DNA from: Kalmanozyma brasiliensis GHG001
Taxonomy: Eukaryota; Basidiomycota; Ustilaginomycetes; Ustilaginales
Direction: 5' to 3'
Assembly (NCBI RefSeq): GCF_000497045.1
Contig: NW_015961948.1
Span: 1 to 64,000, forward strand
Length of the DNA stretch: 64,000 nucleotides
Within the stretch, counting starts at the first letter, position 1; each line of letters begins with the position of its first letter. Position numbers and translations under genes: made by a program. A model generated the notes under the pieces. That model did not search any database. It saw only the letters and a program-made list of their open reading frames with translations, and had not been told where the DNA came from. This document shows, one piece after another, positions 1 to 11,006 of this stretch.

Positions 1-207
1 CCCTAACCCTAACCCTAACCCTAACCCTAACCCTAACCCTAACCCTAACCCTAACCCTAACCCTAACCCTAACCCTAACCCTAACCCTACCCTAACCCTA
101 ACCCTAACCCTAACCCTAACCCTAACCCTAACCCTAACCCTAACCCTACCCCTAACCCTAACCCTAACCCTAACCCTAACCCTAACCCTAACCCTAACCC
201 TAACCCT
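1..207. repeat. Telomere, (CCCTAA)n array
   Basis: About 34 tandem CCCTAA units, the C-strand of the TTAGGG telomere repeat, start at the first base, so this is a chromosome end read inward. Two units deviate: a CCCTA unit lacking one A near 85-90, and a CCCTA-CCCCTAA pair near 146-157. Variants of this kind are usual in the proximal, older part of an array. The repeat stops at 207 and unique sequence follows directly. Confidence 0.98.
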
Positions 208-694
208 GAGCCTCAAGACAGCTATCAGGCATGCGTCCCCTTCCAAGGGTTAGAGTAGCATTGCAATGCAGGGTAGCATACATCAGTAAAGTGGTGTTAT
301 GACAAGCTAGCATACAAGTGGAAATTTAACCTTGACTTGCCAAACTTGGAATAAATGGTCATTTTTTGTGCCTCAATTTTTCGCCCATTTTCTTGAATAT
401 TTCGCGCTTTTCTAGGAGGCCGAACTTTTTCGTTGATCATCGCGTCGCCTTAGAAACTGGCACACATGGACGAAGCACCACAATCTGTCGACGACGAGGA
501 ACAGAGCGTCCATTTCAATAGAGAGCATGCTACGGCAAGTTACAATTATAACAACATGATGAAAGAACGAAAGATGCGTGCGAAATGGTAGACAATGCGG
601 GTGAGCGAGCGGTACGAGACAGATATACGAGTACGAGAAGGGACAGACGATGCAATGCAGAACGGAACAGGGCGACCAACCTACGATGAGCGAT
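208..694. other. Subtelomeric spacer, no gene seen
   Basis: Unique, locally AT-rich sequence (for example around 360-410) between the telomere array and the first gene. I see no convincing reading frame, no second telomere-like block and no helicase-type subtelomeric element. It probably holds the 3' flank of the first gene. Confidence 0.6.
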
Positions 695-2101
695 TCAGGC
701 AAAGACCTCTTCGACGAGTCGATCGAGCCCAGCCCTCGCTCGCATCGCATGATGGGCCGGCACCTCTTCGCCCTGGTCCGACAAGCTGCTGTTGAAGACT
801 TCGATGCTCCAAGGGCCCCGATACCCAGCCTTCGTAACGGCAGCCTGCACAAACTCCGTCGTCGGCATAAAGGCACCCTGCTCGTACTCGCAGGGGAACA
901 GCCTGTTGCCTCTGGACCAGATCATCCTCGCCGGTCGCGGCTCCTCAGCGTTCGGCGATGGCTTGAGCGGCTCTGGCATCCGACGGGCATCTCCAATCTG
1001 GAGGAAGAAGATCTTGTGAGCGGGCACACTGCTGAGCCTGCCGATGGACTGCATGACCGCCGCGTAAGGATCGTCGTACCTATCCGTGATACCGGTTTTG
1101 GTGCAGGGGTCGGCATACTCCCGCGCCAGCGTGTTGAAGGAGTCGAGAATGAGACCGACGTTCCCCCTGTCTGCATGCTGAACAGCTTGCCACGCGCGTG
1201 CCCACACATCAACATGAGCGCCCCACGAGAGTGCCTCGTATCCGACTCTAATGGACTTCTCCTGACGCTGCATCGTGCCGTCCACGCTTGCGCGATATGA
1301 GGTGCAAATAGGACCGAAGTGCTCCGCATATCGTCCAAGCTGAGCGAGGTCGCTTCCAATCCTCTCGACGTCGCCTACCGTGGCGGGCGCATGCTGGTTG
1401 TTGGAGCAAATGAGCAGCAGATCGGCGCCGAGCATGCGCATGATCTCGAAGCGCGAGCGAGCACGTCGGAGCGCAAGCTGTTGGTCCTCCGGCTTGGCCC
1501 AGCCTTCAAAGTCTCGCAGCGGCTGCAGACTGTAGATGGCCAGACCGAGCGAGTCGCAAAACGAAGCGATGTATGAGGCGGCAGCAAGCTCTTGGCGATA
1601 CGTTGTGGTCGTGCATTCTCCCCAAGCGTTGTAGGTCATGGGCAGACCGTCCGAGCCAATGACGAGCTCGCCACGATCAGTGCGCACGAGCAGATCGTTG
1701 TCGAGACTAGTCATGGACAGACCCTTGCTGCTGCTGCTGACCGGAATAGCAGTGTAGGAGGTAGCGCTCGTGCTGGTGGTCGACGAGTCACTAGCAGTCG
1801 ACGAGCCGGAATGACGGCGTCGGTTGTGGTTTCTGGGCGAATCGGGTGGGGTGAACGCTGCGATGGTGTCGTGAGCCAATGGTGCGGAGATGAGGGCGTC
1901 GCCGCGAGCCTGAAGAGCTCGAAACTCGTCCGAAGCAGCAAAAGCATCGAGATCGTCTTGAAACAGCTCGATGCCGTCGAAACCAGCCGAGGCGATGGCG
2001 CGGAGCTTGGAGAGCAGAGAGTGGCCAGCCAGGGTGGCGCCGACCGAGTGGGTGAAGATCGAATATGGATGAGGGCGTGTATATGGCTCCGAGGACGACA
2101 T
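695..2101 (-). CDS. 3-dehydroshikimate dehydratase-like protein (xylose isomerase-like TIM barrel)
   Basis: Predicted enzyme converting 3-dehydroshikimate to protocatechuate, as the QutC/Qa-4 proteins of the fungal quinate pathway do. The 468-residue frame has a barrel start at FTHSVGATLAGHS and a GFDGIELFQDDL strand-loop. It also has a C-terminal half with YEALSWGAHVDVW, LILDSFNTLAREYADP, ARMIWSRGNRLFP and WSIEVFNSSLSD, the blocks I associate with fungal dehydroshikimate dehydratases (metal ligands Glu, Asp and Glu). A Ser/Thr-rich insert at about residues 90-130 is longer than usual. The frame stays open to 2206, but I start at the Met of MSSSEPYT because the stretch before it looks like untranslated leader. 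It is the gene nearest the telomere. It could instead be a generic sugar isomerase/AP endonuclease 2 family enzyme. Confidence 0.78.
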   Translation of the reverse strand: MSSSEPYTRPHPYSIFTHSVGATLAGHSLLSKLRAIASAGFDGIELFQDDLDAFAASDEFRALQARGDALISAPLAHDTIAAFTPPDSPRNHNRRRHSGSSTASDSSTTSTSATSYTAIPVSSSSKGLSMTSLDNDLLVRTDRGELVIGSDGLPMTYNAWGECTTTTYRQELAAASYIASFCDSLGLAIYSLQPLRDFEGWAKPEDQQLALRRARSRFEIMRMLGADLLLICSNNQHAPATVGDVERIGSDLAQLGRYAEHFGPICTSYRASVDGTMQRQEKSIRVGYEALSWGAHVDVWARAWQAVQHADRGNVGLILDSFNTLAREYADPCTKTGITDRYDDPYAAVMQSIGRLSSVPAHKIFFLQIGDARRMPEPLKPSPNAEEPRPARMIWSRGNRLFPCEYEQGAFMPTTEFVQAAVTKAGYRGPWSIEVFNSSLSDQGEEVPAHHAMRARAGLDRLVEEVFA

Positions 2102-4476
2102 GTTGGACAGATGTGCGAGCTGTGCTCTGTGGGTCGAAGATCGCCTTGATCGGACGGGGTTTGCAATGCAGAAGTGACGAGATGATCCGCAGAGGTGGCC
2201 CGGCAAGGAGAGACCGTGATGTGATGGCGGTGATCTGTCACCTAAGATGATACGAGGGTGTGCTGAAGATGACGACGCTGGGTGGAAGAAGACTGAGTAC
2301 GAGACAGATGTGCACAGAAGGGAGCGTTACGATCGACGATGGGGGAACAGAAGGAGGATGAGGGGCGTAGAGATAAAGGACGAGAGCCGGGCTCCTGAAG
2401 CTCGGGAGAGGGGACCGTCGAGCTTCAATCAGCACAGTCAGTATCAGGTTCAGACCAGGGTTCAGGGCCAAAGAAGCTGAAGAAGCGGTACGAAGAGGCC
2501 CGGAAGCTCAGAGGAGAGGGAGCCGCCTGGACGCAGAGCCAGAGCGGGGCGAAGGAAAAGTTTAACTTTTTCTGAGCGTCTCGAACCCGCCGGACGGCCA
2601 ACTTTCCTGGACTCCGTCATTGCAGACGGACCGATGTCTTATCTGGCTGACGAGGCCGACAGGGCTGAAGTGGGGAGAGATATGTGCATCGAGGCGTGGC
2701 TTCGGAAGCCAAGGTCGCATGCCAAAGCGAGAGAGAGAGAGACAGCGTCGGGTATCCGAAGATCCCTCTTGTCAGGACGATCTGTGAATCCGCTAAGCGA
2801 GCCGGAAAAGTCACACGCGCCCATAGTCCAAAGGGTGCAGAGGAGCAGTACGGCGACCCAGGAAGCGGGTTCGCTGCCTGCGGGCTGCAGCTGATCCTGA
2901 ACTACAAATCATCAAGAAAGGGTACACGATCTGTTTGGGCAGTGCATCTGATCAGCACACATGCTAGGCGAGCCGTGGTAGCGGATGATGCACCTGGCCA
3001 GAAGAAAAATAGTCAAAATTCAATCAATGACGGCACAGATCGACGGGATAGAGGCCTCGTACCTGAAAACTTCATAGTTCGCCTCTTCGACGCCTGCACC
3101 GCTGCGGCGGTCAAGTCGGCGCACAACGGCAGATGGCGTTCTAATTCGAAAGCTCATCATACATGTGCACCGTTGCCCGTGCCTTTTCCGTCCAGCCGAG
3201 GCGGGTCATTCCACCGTCTTATTTGTTGCCGTTTCACAAGAGACAGTGATTGCGTCGTGACCTCAGACATAGAGACACAGAGTGACTTGAGGTGCCTTTT
3301 ATTGCAGTCCTCGCACCGCCCGGCCGGTCGATGAGTCAAAGAAAGCTTTGCTCCAGCTGATGAGATTAGCGGAGTTGAGCTTTGCAATTTTTCCTCACGT
3401 TGCGGCGCGGCCAAACATATGAGACTTTCCCTGCAGGGGCGGAGTCTGTGCTCGTGGGCCTCGACACCGTTGTCGATAAGCTGCCCTAACTCCTTGATGA
3501 CCGTCGTATTCACTTCCTTTGCGCACGCGGCCAATCGACCGTGGCGACAATCTGAGCTAGTCCGCAGACGTGTTCCCGTGGTCGCCCCCACACACAAGAC
3601 GATAATGGAGGGGTAAGCCGAACGGTTCGAGACCTGCATCTCGCAAAAGCAGACTCGTGCTTGGCGAGGCCAATTCGCTTCAGAGGGGACAGGAAGCGAG
3701 CATTTGGTCTCGCGTCGACATCGAGACGGCTCCTTGCGCGAGTCCCGAAGCCGGCTCAAAGGGTCTAGCCTTGTGGTCGGCGAGCTGCAAAGGCACTCAA
3801 TTGCGTCTTCGTGCCGCGTGTTGGCGTAGAGTGGCAAGGCTCCATTCGGGTGGCGAGGCTCAACGTGAAAGATTCGGTACACTCTGTTTCAAGCTTGCCG
3901 ACTGTGAGCCTTACCGCTCAGGGCACGAAAATCTGCCTGGTCCAACTCAGCTGCCAGTTCTTCCCGTGTTCCAGGTGTGGCACGAGGCAAGAGGGAACTG
4001 CCGGTCTCTCGAGTTCTGTTTGCAGGTCGCTCGGCGCTCAAACTTCACACAAATATGTTTCAGGTTCGGGGCTAGAGCACAAGGGATGCCGTCAGTGAAA
4101 AGTCTTAAATTTCGCCCGTCGCCTTACTCCTCTGTCATTAGCCCGACGTCCGGACGGTGCGTTTCATCAGCATTGCCCAGACTGTATCGGCACGGCGCGC
4201 TAGCCATTCGTGGCATTCAAGCACTAGTTCAGACCGCTAGGTGCGGGCGTCGAGCTTTCACGGCGACTTCAGTGATGATTCTATGTCATCGCCGATTTGA
4301 TCTTCTCAGATCAAGCGTCATACGCGATCCGGACTCGTGCTAACAGAGAGTGACCTAACATACAATCAGATCCGTTCCGCGGTTGGCACACTGCTCATGG
4401 CACACGGCATCCCGAGAGGATCGTTTCAGACTTCTATTGAATGTATATGATGTGTTTCCAGCATGCAAGAGCGCCA
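2102..4476. other. 2.4 kb intergenic region, no supported gene
   Basis: Frames here are short, overlap each other on both strands, and their translations are Arg/Ser/Cys-rich without recognisable motifs. A short GA run lies near 2729-2742. The first few hundred bases should hold the promoter of the dehydratase-like gene, and the far end is the 3' flank of the DnaJ gene. Confidence 0.55.
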
Positions 4477-5724
4477 TCAGAGCTCTTGATGATCTGACCC
4501 GCCCACCGAGGAGGTTCCTGCCCCGCCCGAAGTGCGACCAGAAACCTTCTCGAGGGCTTTGCGGAGCGCGGGATCGACCTTGTCGGGCAAGACGAGCTGC
4601 CAGTCCACGTACAGCTTGCCGAAGAGCATGTCGCGACCAGCGCGGACGTCTTCCTCGGGTGGATCCGACATACTCGTACCGTGAACGGGCATTCCCTCGT
4701 TGTCGACCACGGTCACAAAACCAGGCTGAGTCACAGCATCGCGTTTGATGTTGATGGTGCGCCCGTCCATGTGCGTCAAGTTGCGCTCGAACCCTAACAG
4801 CGCTTCCGAGAGCGAGATAGGAAGCGTCGTGTAGAGCGAGGTATCGGCCCTTCGGAATTGACCTTTCGCGCGTCGTGCGTTGACCTTGACGATCACATCG
4901 CCTGCCTCGTAGTCCGGCGCCTCGTCTGCCTCTCCTTCGATCACTACCTCGACGCCATCTCGTGCCCCCCTCTCGATTTCAACATCGACGGACGCAATCT
5001 CCTGAACAATCTTCTGCCCATGGCACTTGCTGCACCGGTGCTTGATCACGGAGCCAGCACCTCCACATCGGTCGCACTGCATCTGCGCATTGGTGATGAA
5101 GCCGGGCATGATCTGCTGTCGAACGATCCTGACGCCCCTGCCGTCGCACAGATCGCAGGTATGGATGTCGCCTGGGGACTCGGCACCGCTGCCGTCGCAA
5201 TGCGAGCACACCACGTTGCGCTGGTACTCGAGTGTGAAGGTCCTGCCCTTGTAGAAGTCTTCGATGTCCATGTCTACGTTGAAGGCCTTGTTGGGACCTT
5301 TGCGCACTCCTCCGCCCCCGCCGCCACCGCCAAAGAAGCGAGAAAAGATGTCGAAAGGATCCTGTGCATGCTGATGCGGGTTGTCCTTGCGCGCCTGGTG
5401 CTTCTTGACTCCGTCCACGCCGTATCGATCGTAGATCTTGCGTGTCTCTCCGTCGCTGAGTGTTTGGTAAGCATCGCTGAGCTCGAGAAACTCGGCGTGC
5501 TTGTCCGGATGCTTGTCTGGGTGAATCTTCTGCGCTCGCTTGCGGTAAGCTCGTTTGATGTCGCGTTCCGAGGCTGTCTTGTCGACTCCCAGCACCTTAT
5601 AGTAGTCCTTGGCTGCCGCGACGAGGGCGGCGAGCCAGAGCGAGGCCACAATCGAGTATAGCAAGAGCCATGATATTCCACTGCGTCTTGATGCAGGCCT
5701 GCGACTCGATATCAACGGTTTCAT
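4477..5724 (-). CDS. ER-lumenal DnaJ/Hsp40 co-chaperone (Scj1-like)
   Basis: Type I J-protein of 415 residues, predicted to stimulate the ER Hsp70 (BiP/Kar2) in folding and ER-associated degradation. Residues 1-37 end in a hydrophobic segment (WLLLYSIVASLWLAALVAAA) that acts as signal peptide. The J domain (about 40-103) has the HPD motif at 68-70. A short Gly run follows at 132-139. The zinc-binding region has four cysteine motifs: CSHCDGSG (173), CDLCDGRG (190), CDRCGGAG (217) and a degenerate CSKCHGQK (231). The C-terminal substrate-binding domains follow. The last four residues are HQEL, close to the HDEL/KDEL retrieval signals, which fits the lumenal assignment. Single exon, with a clear ATG. 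Confidence 0.92.
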   Translation of the reverse strand: MKPLISSRRPASRRSGISWLLLYSIVASLWLAALVAAAKDYYKVLGVDKTASERDIKRAYRKRAQKIHPDKHPDKHAEFLELSDAYQTLSDGETRKIYDRYGVDGVKKHQARKDNPHQHAQDPFDIFSRFFGGGGGGGGVRKGPNKAFNVDMDIEDFYKGRTFTLEYQRNVVCSHCDGSGAESPGDIHTCDLCDGRGVRIVRQQIMPGFITNAQMQCDRCGGAGSVIKHRCSKCHGQKIVQEIASVDVEIERGARDGVEVVIEGEADEAPDYEAGDVIVKVNARRAKGQFRRADTSLYTTLPISLSEALLGFERNLTHMDGRTINIKRDAVTQPGFVTVVDNEGMPVHGTSMSDPPEEDVRAGRDMLFGKLYVDWQLVLPDKVDPALRKALEKVSGRTSGGAGTSSVGGSDHQEL

Positions 5725-6270
5725 TGTGATGCTTATGGTGGCCTACGTCGAGGCGTGGCAGGAGCCGTCGGAAAGAAGCTCTTTCGGGTTGGTCGAGGGG
5801 CTGTCTCACGCCGAGACAGACTCTGTGACAGGCGGAAGGCAGGTGCAAGCCGACGAAATCTTCGTGAGAAACTGCTGCGCTTCGTCTGCCGGGACGTCTT
5901 GATCACGGAGGTAATGTTGCAGTCGGGGGCTGCAGTCGTATGGGAGGGTAGGGTCCAAGTGTACCCTTCGTAGCATTGCACGTCCCAATTTCGGATATCG
6001 GTGGGCGGTGAGCTGGAAGGGCACTTCTTCCAAAAACAGCAGCCGCGCTGTCGTGCGACAAATTTCGAGAAGCGGGACGCGATTTGGCGGCAGCACACTG
6101 AGAGCCGTCTTCATTGCACGGCAGTGCCCCCCTTCCATCATTCTCAGGACTCGCCCCTTCTATAATAAACGAGGACGCGAAGGTGCTTGCTGCGGTCTCG
6201 CAATAGTGTACAGGGTGCTTTCTGATCGGGACCATAGCATTTGATACAAAGGAGAGAGAGCGATGCTCCC
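5725..6270. other. Intergenic: DnaJ promoter and 3' flank of the transcription factor
   Basis: No convincing gene. The overlapping frames on both strands have no recognisable domain. Both neighbours are on the minus strand, so this holds the 5' flank of the DnaJ gene and the terminator side of the Zn2Cys6 gene. Confidence 0.55.
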
Positions 6271-8698
6271 TCAGAAAGCCCAATTGAAACAGCCGACGCT
6301 CTTGAGGAACATGCCCCAGTCCGTCGGCGTCAGTCCGCTGTCGATCAAGCTCCACAAGTGCTCGTTGAGCTTTTCCATGCGTTCCAGATCAAACTTGTAG
6401 TAAGGGCGTAGCTGGTTGAGCATGACACGGATTCGACCTCGGTCCTGATAGCGTGTCGAGAAGGCGGCAAAGGATAGAGGCAGCACGAGACTGTCACGGA
6501 GGCAAGGAAGAAGGAAGCCTATCAGCTTCTGAAAGCCTGGAGCCCTTTAGCTGAGAACGCACTTACCCTTTGGTGATGCCCGCTTGGATAGCCTCCTCTG
6601 TGCGATTCAGCACCACTGCTGTTGGCTCTGCAAAGCAAGGGTGGTCCGCTGGTTTCGCAAAGATGACAGAATGGATGTACAGCTCGGCAGCTGCGACGTA
6701 GAGGTGATTCATGATCACCGGCAAGAGCGTTTGCAGCGTCCGTGTTGCCTCTGCTGGGAAGGGCATCTTGGCCCAGATTGGAATCTCGGCTACCAAGGCT
6801 CGCGCGGTCGACTCGAGCCATAGTCGTGTCTCTTCGTACTCAGGTGGCAGGGCAGGTGGGGAACCCCCACCGGGCGTTTCGGAAAGGATGATGGTCACAC
6901 TTGTGCGTTCCTGCAGCTCGCGCCGGGTTGCTTCGACGCGTGTCATCCTTGCCAGCATATCGATCATGCCACGATGCAATCCGAACGTCTGCAGTACGCT
7001 GTCCTCCTTAATGCTGCGTGGCGAGTCCATGAGTGCATACCACCAGTCGTCCCACGGTTGCAGGAAGAGCGTGTAGTCGTCCGAGGTCAGCGAGCTGAGG
7101 GCATCGAAGCAGGCAATTTGCTCGATGAGAAACAGGCTCGACGGATCCGACTGGTCGACAAAGGCGGCTGGACCGCCCAGCTCTGCGATGGCTCTGGACG
7201 CGATATGGAGCGCGTCCTGCCAGTCTTGCTGAGCTGCTAGTCTGTCGCGCGTAGCCAAGCCGAGAACGGTTGCAAGCATGATGGCGGCATTGCTTCGATC
7301 CAGAGGCGCACGTCGCTCTTGGAGAGTGGTGCGCAAGAGTCGCAGGCTTTCCTCACGGCGAAGATTGCTGAGCTCGAGCAAAACGTTGGACATGATGCTG
7401 TTGGTGCTGGTGCCGTTGATCACGTCGGCCATCCCCTCAGGTGCCTTGTCCATGTCCATCGAAATGGAGCTATGTAGAGACGGACCGGTCATCTCCCGTG
7501 TCCCTCCGGCGCTGCTGCCAACAGGATTCGAATTGCGTGACGAGGCTTCTGCTCGCGATGCAGAACTTGGGAAGAGGTCGGGAATGGGCGATTGGGACAA
7601 TTTGTGGCCAATGTCGAGGCTGGCCATACTGAGAAGCGCAGAGCGTAGCGCGTCTTCGTATCCGTTGACTCCATGTGAATGTCGCACTGCAAACGTGGCG
7701 TGGTATCGGATCCAGCGATTGTCAGAGAGGGGGATGCGTATGACACAGAGCTGCGGAGCAACTTCAAGAACATAATGGCGAAAGAGGCATTGCTGCTCGT
7801 AGGTCGGAAAGTAGGCATCGAGATGGTCAAAACCAAGACCCGCAGGAAGCTCGGGAATCTTGACTTTAGAGACATCGGTGGATGATGAGCCGACTGAGCC
7901 GGAATAGGGGTGCCGCGGGTAGGCGTGGGGTCTGTGGTGGTCGTAGTCACCGGCAGCCTGTCTTGCATGCCTTGTGCCTCCATTCGAGCCATTGTGAACA
8001 CGGTAGCGATCGTTGTGTGCAGTAGTGGAAGCGCGAGCTCGGCCCGTCCGATGGGGAGATAGGGGGCTTGCGGCATCGAAAGTCGAATGTGGAGAGGTGG
8101 TTGAGTTTGCTGCAGGCCGATGATACGAGGGTGATGGACCGACGCCTGCTGGTGAGAAGGAAGGTGATATCCCATACGCGCTCTTTGGAGGATCAGATGG
8201 CTTGTCTTGATGAACGAGAGACGTCACCTGGAGACCCACAAGCGACGGAGAGCGGCTGCCGTGCGCTTTCCCACCGGTGCTTGTGATCTGCTGATTTGAG
8301 CCAGGCTCGGTGGCACCAGAGGGAGTCGATTCGTCTGCGTAGACGCATTCTCGGTCACCGCAGGCACATCTACGGCAGGTGGGTCTCTCTTCGTCGCACT
8401 TGACCCGACGCTTGCGACATGTCAAGCATCCGGCAAGCGAGCGTTCGTGATAGCGCTTGACGCGGTTGGGGATGTACTTTGCTTTGCCTTTGGTGCCCTT
8501 GGACGGACCGGGTTTGGCACTGGCATCATCTACACTGCTATCGCCTCGTTTCCGCTTGCTGCTGACCGCACGGGGCTTTGTCGATGTGCTGATGCTGTCT
8601 TGCGTGTCACTTGGAGGTTCATCGGTGGGAGGCGAAGCAGACGGGGAAACGGGCCGATCCGATGATGCTGAAACTGACGCCTGTCGGCGACTTGTCAT
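6271..8698 (-). CDS. Zn2Cys6 fungal transcription factor (two exons)
   Basis: Predicted nuclear DNA-binding regulator of 783 residues. Exon 1 is 8698-6567, the intron 6566-6491 (76 nt, GTAAGT at the donor, CTGAT branch-like site, GACAG acceptor), and exon 2 is 6490-6271. Joining keeps the frame and adds a 73-residue C-terminus rich in aromatic and acidic residues. The binuclear zinc cluster sits at residues 91-118 with Cys 91, 94, 101, 108, 111 and 118, and the classical basic stretch RKRRVK between Cys 2 and 3. Ser/Pro-rich low-complexity regions precede and follow it. The remainder (about 270-780) has the helical look of the fungal transcription factor middle-homology region. The target is unknown. 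Its upstream neighbour is divergent, 1.3 kb away. Confidence 0.9.
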
Positions 8699-10034
8699 CT
8701 CGTCCGACGCGAGGCGGACATTCCCGATGTATGTTGAGTGGGCTGTTGTCGTGGCCAGGCGATGCAGATGGATGGCTGAGTCGGTGAGCGAATTCGCCGG
8801 TGATCAAGTAGCGAGAAAGCCGATGACTTGCGGATGAGGCGGGGCGGTGGGTCCGGCGTGTCACGTTCCTGTCGATCCGAGATTCAGAGACAATTGTAAG
8901 GGTGAGGACGAAAGGCATTCGCCAGAGATCGATGGAGGCTGATGGCAAGAGGCAGCTGTTGATGGGGACGCTGTCATCACTGCCCAGCTTGATGCCCTCT
9001 TTCTGCAGGCGAGGGTTGATGCGGGGTTTATCGGCAGCGATAAGTGCGGTCCAACAGAGCTTTCCTCTCGGCCAAAAAGCCGCAATCCAGAAGAAACAGC
9101 TGCCCTTCTGCGTCAAATCCAATTTGAATGCAATTTGAGTTGGCCGGCCGACCACCTGCCAGATGCTCTTGACGAGCTGGACCCTGAAGCTGTTGCTCAT
9201 ACGAAGCTATCCTGTGAGGTGAGGTGGACCGCTGCACAACCTTCACCGAAGGATGGAGACGAGCTATACGCAGATCGAAGCCGGCCTCCCGAAGGGGCAA
9301 AGCATTCAAGCGAGGCGAGTTCGAACGCGGACAAACGGAAGAACTGCTGTAGGGCGCAGCGGATCTTGCCGCGAGGATTTCCTTATCTCTTAAGCCACGC
9401 TCTCGATACAACAGACCGAGAGGCGCTGCCACCACCAGAACGGATGCCGGCGACCTCATCCTTGTCAGCGCCTTCCCTACGATGATGGCCGTCGTGCCGC
9501 GGTTTCCTTTTGCTAGCTTCAGGCCGGCTACTTATATGCTGAGAGCCCACACTGAAGGATGCCCGACCCTTTTCCGCGGAAGAGCAGCCATACACTGGCC
9601 CAGTGCCACCTCGTTTAGCACGCGGGATCTTTGCACGCAAAATCACGCAGCGCTGCCATAACTAGCCAAAGAAATCGCAAGGCAAGCCGACTCGTGACGT
9701 GAGCACGCGGGGCAGACAAAGCAGCTGGCAGGCACTCTCTCCAGCCCATGACGGCATCTCCGCCTTTCCGCCGCTGCCGTCCGCCAGGGTCCTGCTTCCT
9801 CGCCCAGACGCCGCGCATTCCATTATTCACAGAGCAGCCTGCGCAAGGGTATGCCATCTTGCCCTCCAACCATACCCTCGAGGCTCACTCGGTCAACGTG
9901 AACCGCGCCGGAAAGGCCGACGTCTTAGCTTTACGATTGGATGAGCCTAGTGAATTGCGACTCGCTTTCCCACGCCACCATCCTTCCCGTGGGCCTCGCA
10001 CGTACGGTCAAGCGAGAGTCGGCCGCTCACCGCC
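8699..10034. other. 1.3 kb divergent intergenic region
   Basis: Lies between the start of the Zn2Cys6 gene (minus) and the start of the unknown gene at 10035 (plus), so it should hold both promoters. I find no reading frame worth calling and no clear TATA element. Confidence 0.55.
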
Positions 10035-10889
10035 ATGGGTCTCAAAGCCAACTTCGAGGAGACACCCACGCTGCTGGCACCGCCGTCATATGTCGATAGC
10101 ACCTCCGACAGCAATGCTCATACGATAGCAAAAGGGCAGTCTCGAGACATTGCACCACGCTACAGTGCGTGGAAGCTCATCTTCTCCACGTTCCTCGGCA
10201 CGGCGCGATTCAGCACACTGGATGACCTGGATCAAGAAGAGGAGCAAGCAACGGTCTTCTATGAGCTGCTCTGCAACCTCAGGCGGGTCTCACGCCTCTT
10301 TTACTCGGTATCAATGTCGCTCTTACGGCCCATGTTCTTTCCGGAATACCTCGATGCGATCTCCGCCACTGTCTACTCTACCAACCTCAGCAGGCACGCC
10401 CTCGATCAGCCCTGTCGCGAGACTCGCGTGCTAGATCACTACATCTCATACAGGATCAATCGCCGCCACCTCGCGTCACGATCGTCTCTCCTGCTCAACA
10501 ACGACGACCTCGAATCCGACCATCGACAAGTATCGCAGGATCTGTTCAAGTGGCTCCAGCCTCAGACCTACATGGAGGACGAGATTGGCAAAGCGCTGCG
10601 CAGCTCTACTCAAGCGTTGAGTGACGTCCATTTCGAGGATCTGCTGGTGCGCTTCCACTTCACACGAGCCGCCATTACGCTGCCGTTTCTCATCGACTCG
10701 TCTCTAGCGCAATCTTCCGCATCAACACCCCACACCGTCAGAAAGGAATGCGTGGCAGTCGATCGAGTCTCCAGCGAGCCCGTGTTTGTCACAGCGCACA
10801 AGTTGCTCGATCAACTCAACGATCTCGTCTTTGTCCGCAAAGCACATGCCGGCAAAACGTGGTACGAGCTGGTGGGACACGCCGGTTGA
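10035..10889 (+). CDS. Uncharacterised protein, 284 residues
   Basis: I do not recognise this protein. The start is in a good context (CCGCCATGG) and the frame is open for 284 codons with an ordinary mixed composition, unlike the Arg/Ser-rich shadow frames around it. There are no signal peptide and no clear membrane segment. It is predicted mostly helical, with acidic stretches such as LDDLDQEEE (about residue 62) and a repeated pattern of hydrophobic helices (FYELLCNLRRVSRLFYSVS, VFVTAHKLLDQLNDLVFV). It converges with the dehydrogenase gene 117 bp downstream. It is probably a lineage-restricted fungal protein. Confidence 0.65.
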   Translation: MGLKANFEETPTLLAPPSYVDSTSDSNAHTIAKGQSRDIAPRYSAWKLIFSTFLGTARFSTLDDLDQEEEQATVFYELLCNLRRVSRLFYSVSMSLLRPMFFPEYLDAISATVYSTNLSRHALDQPCRETRVLDHYISYRINRRHLASRSSLLLNNDDLESDHRQVSQDLFKWLQPQTYMEDEIGKALRSSTQALSDVHFEDLLVRFHFTRAAITLPFLIDSSLAQSSASTPHTVRKECVAVDRVSSEPVFVTAHKLLDQLNDLVFVRKAHAGKTWYELVGHAG

Positions 10890-11006
10890 GCATCTTGCAA
10901 ACCAGGCCGACGACGTCACTCTCGTTGCAAGCCTCTCGCAAGTCACGCAAAGATCACAGGCAAGCACAGGCCATTGTCGTATATCTCGCGTGCATTCCCT
11001 TAACTC

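Noticed and set aside
3600..3660. T-loop-like GGTTCGAGACC considered as part of a tRNA gene
   Set aside because: No acceptor stem, anticodon arm or D-arm can be paired around it.
3157..3882. 241-codon minus-strand frame in the 2-4.5 kb gap
   Set aside because: No motif, Cys/Arg/Ser-rich composition, overlapped by similar frames on the other strand, and no intron or start context supporting it.
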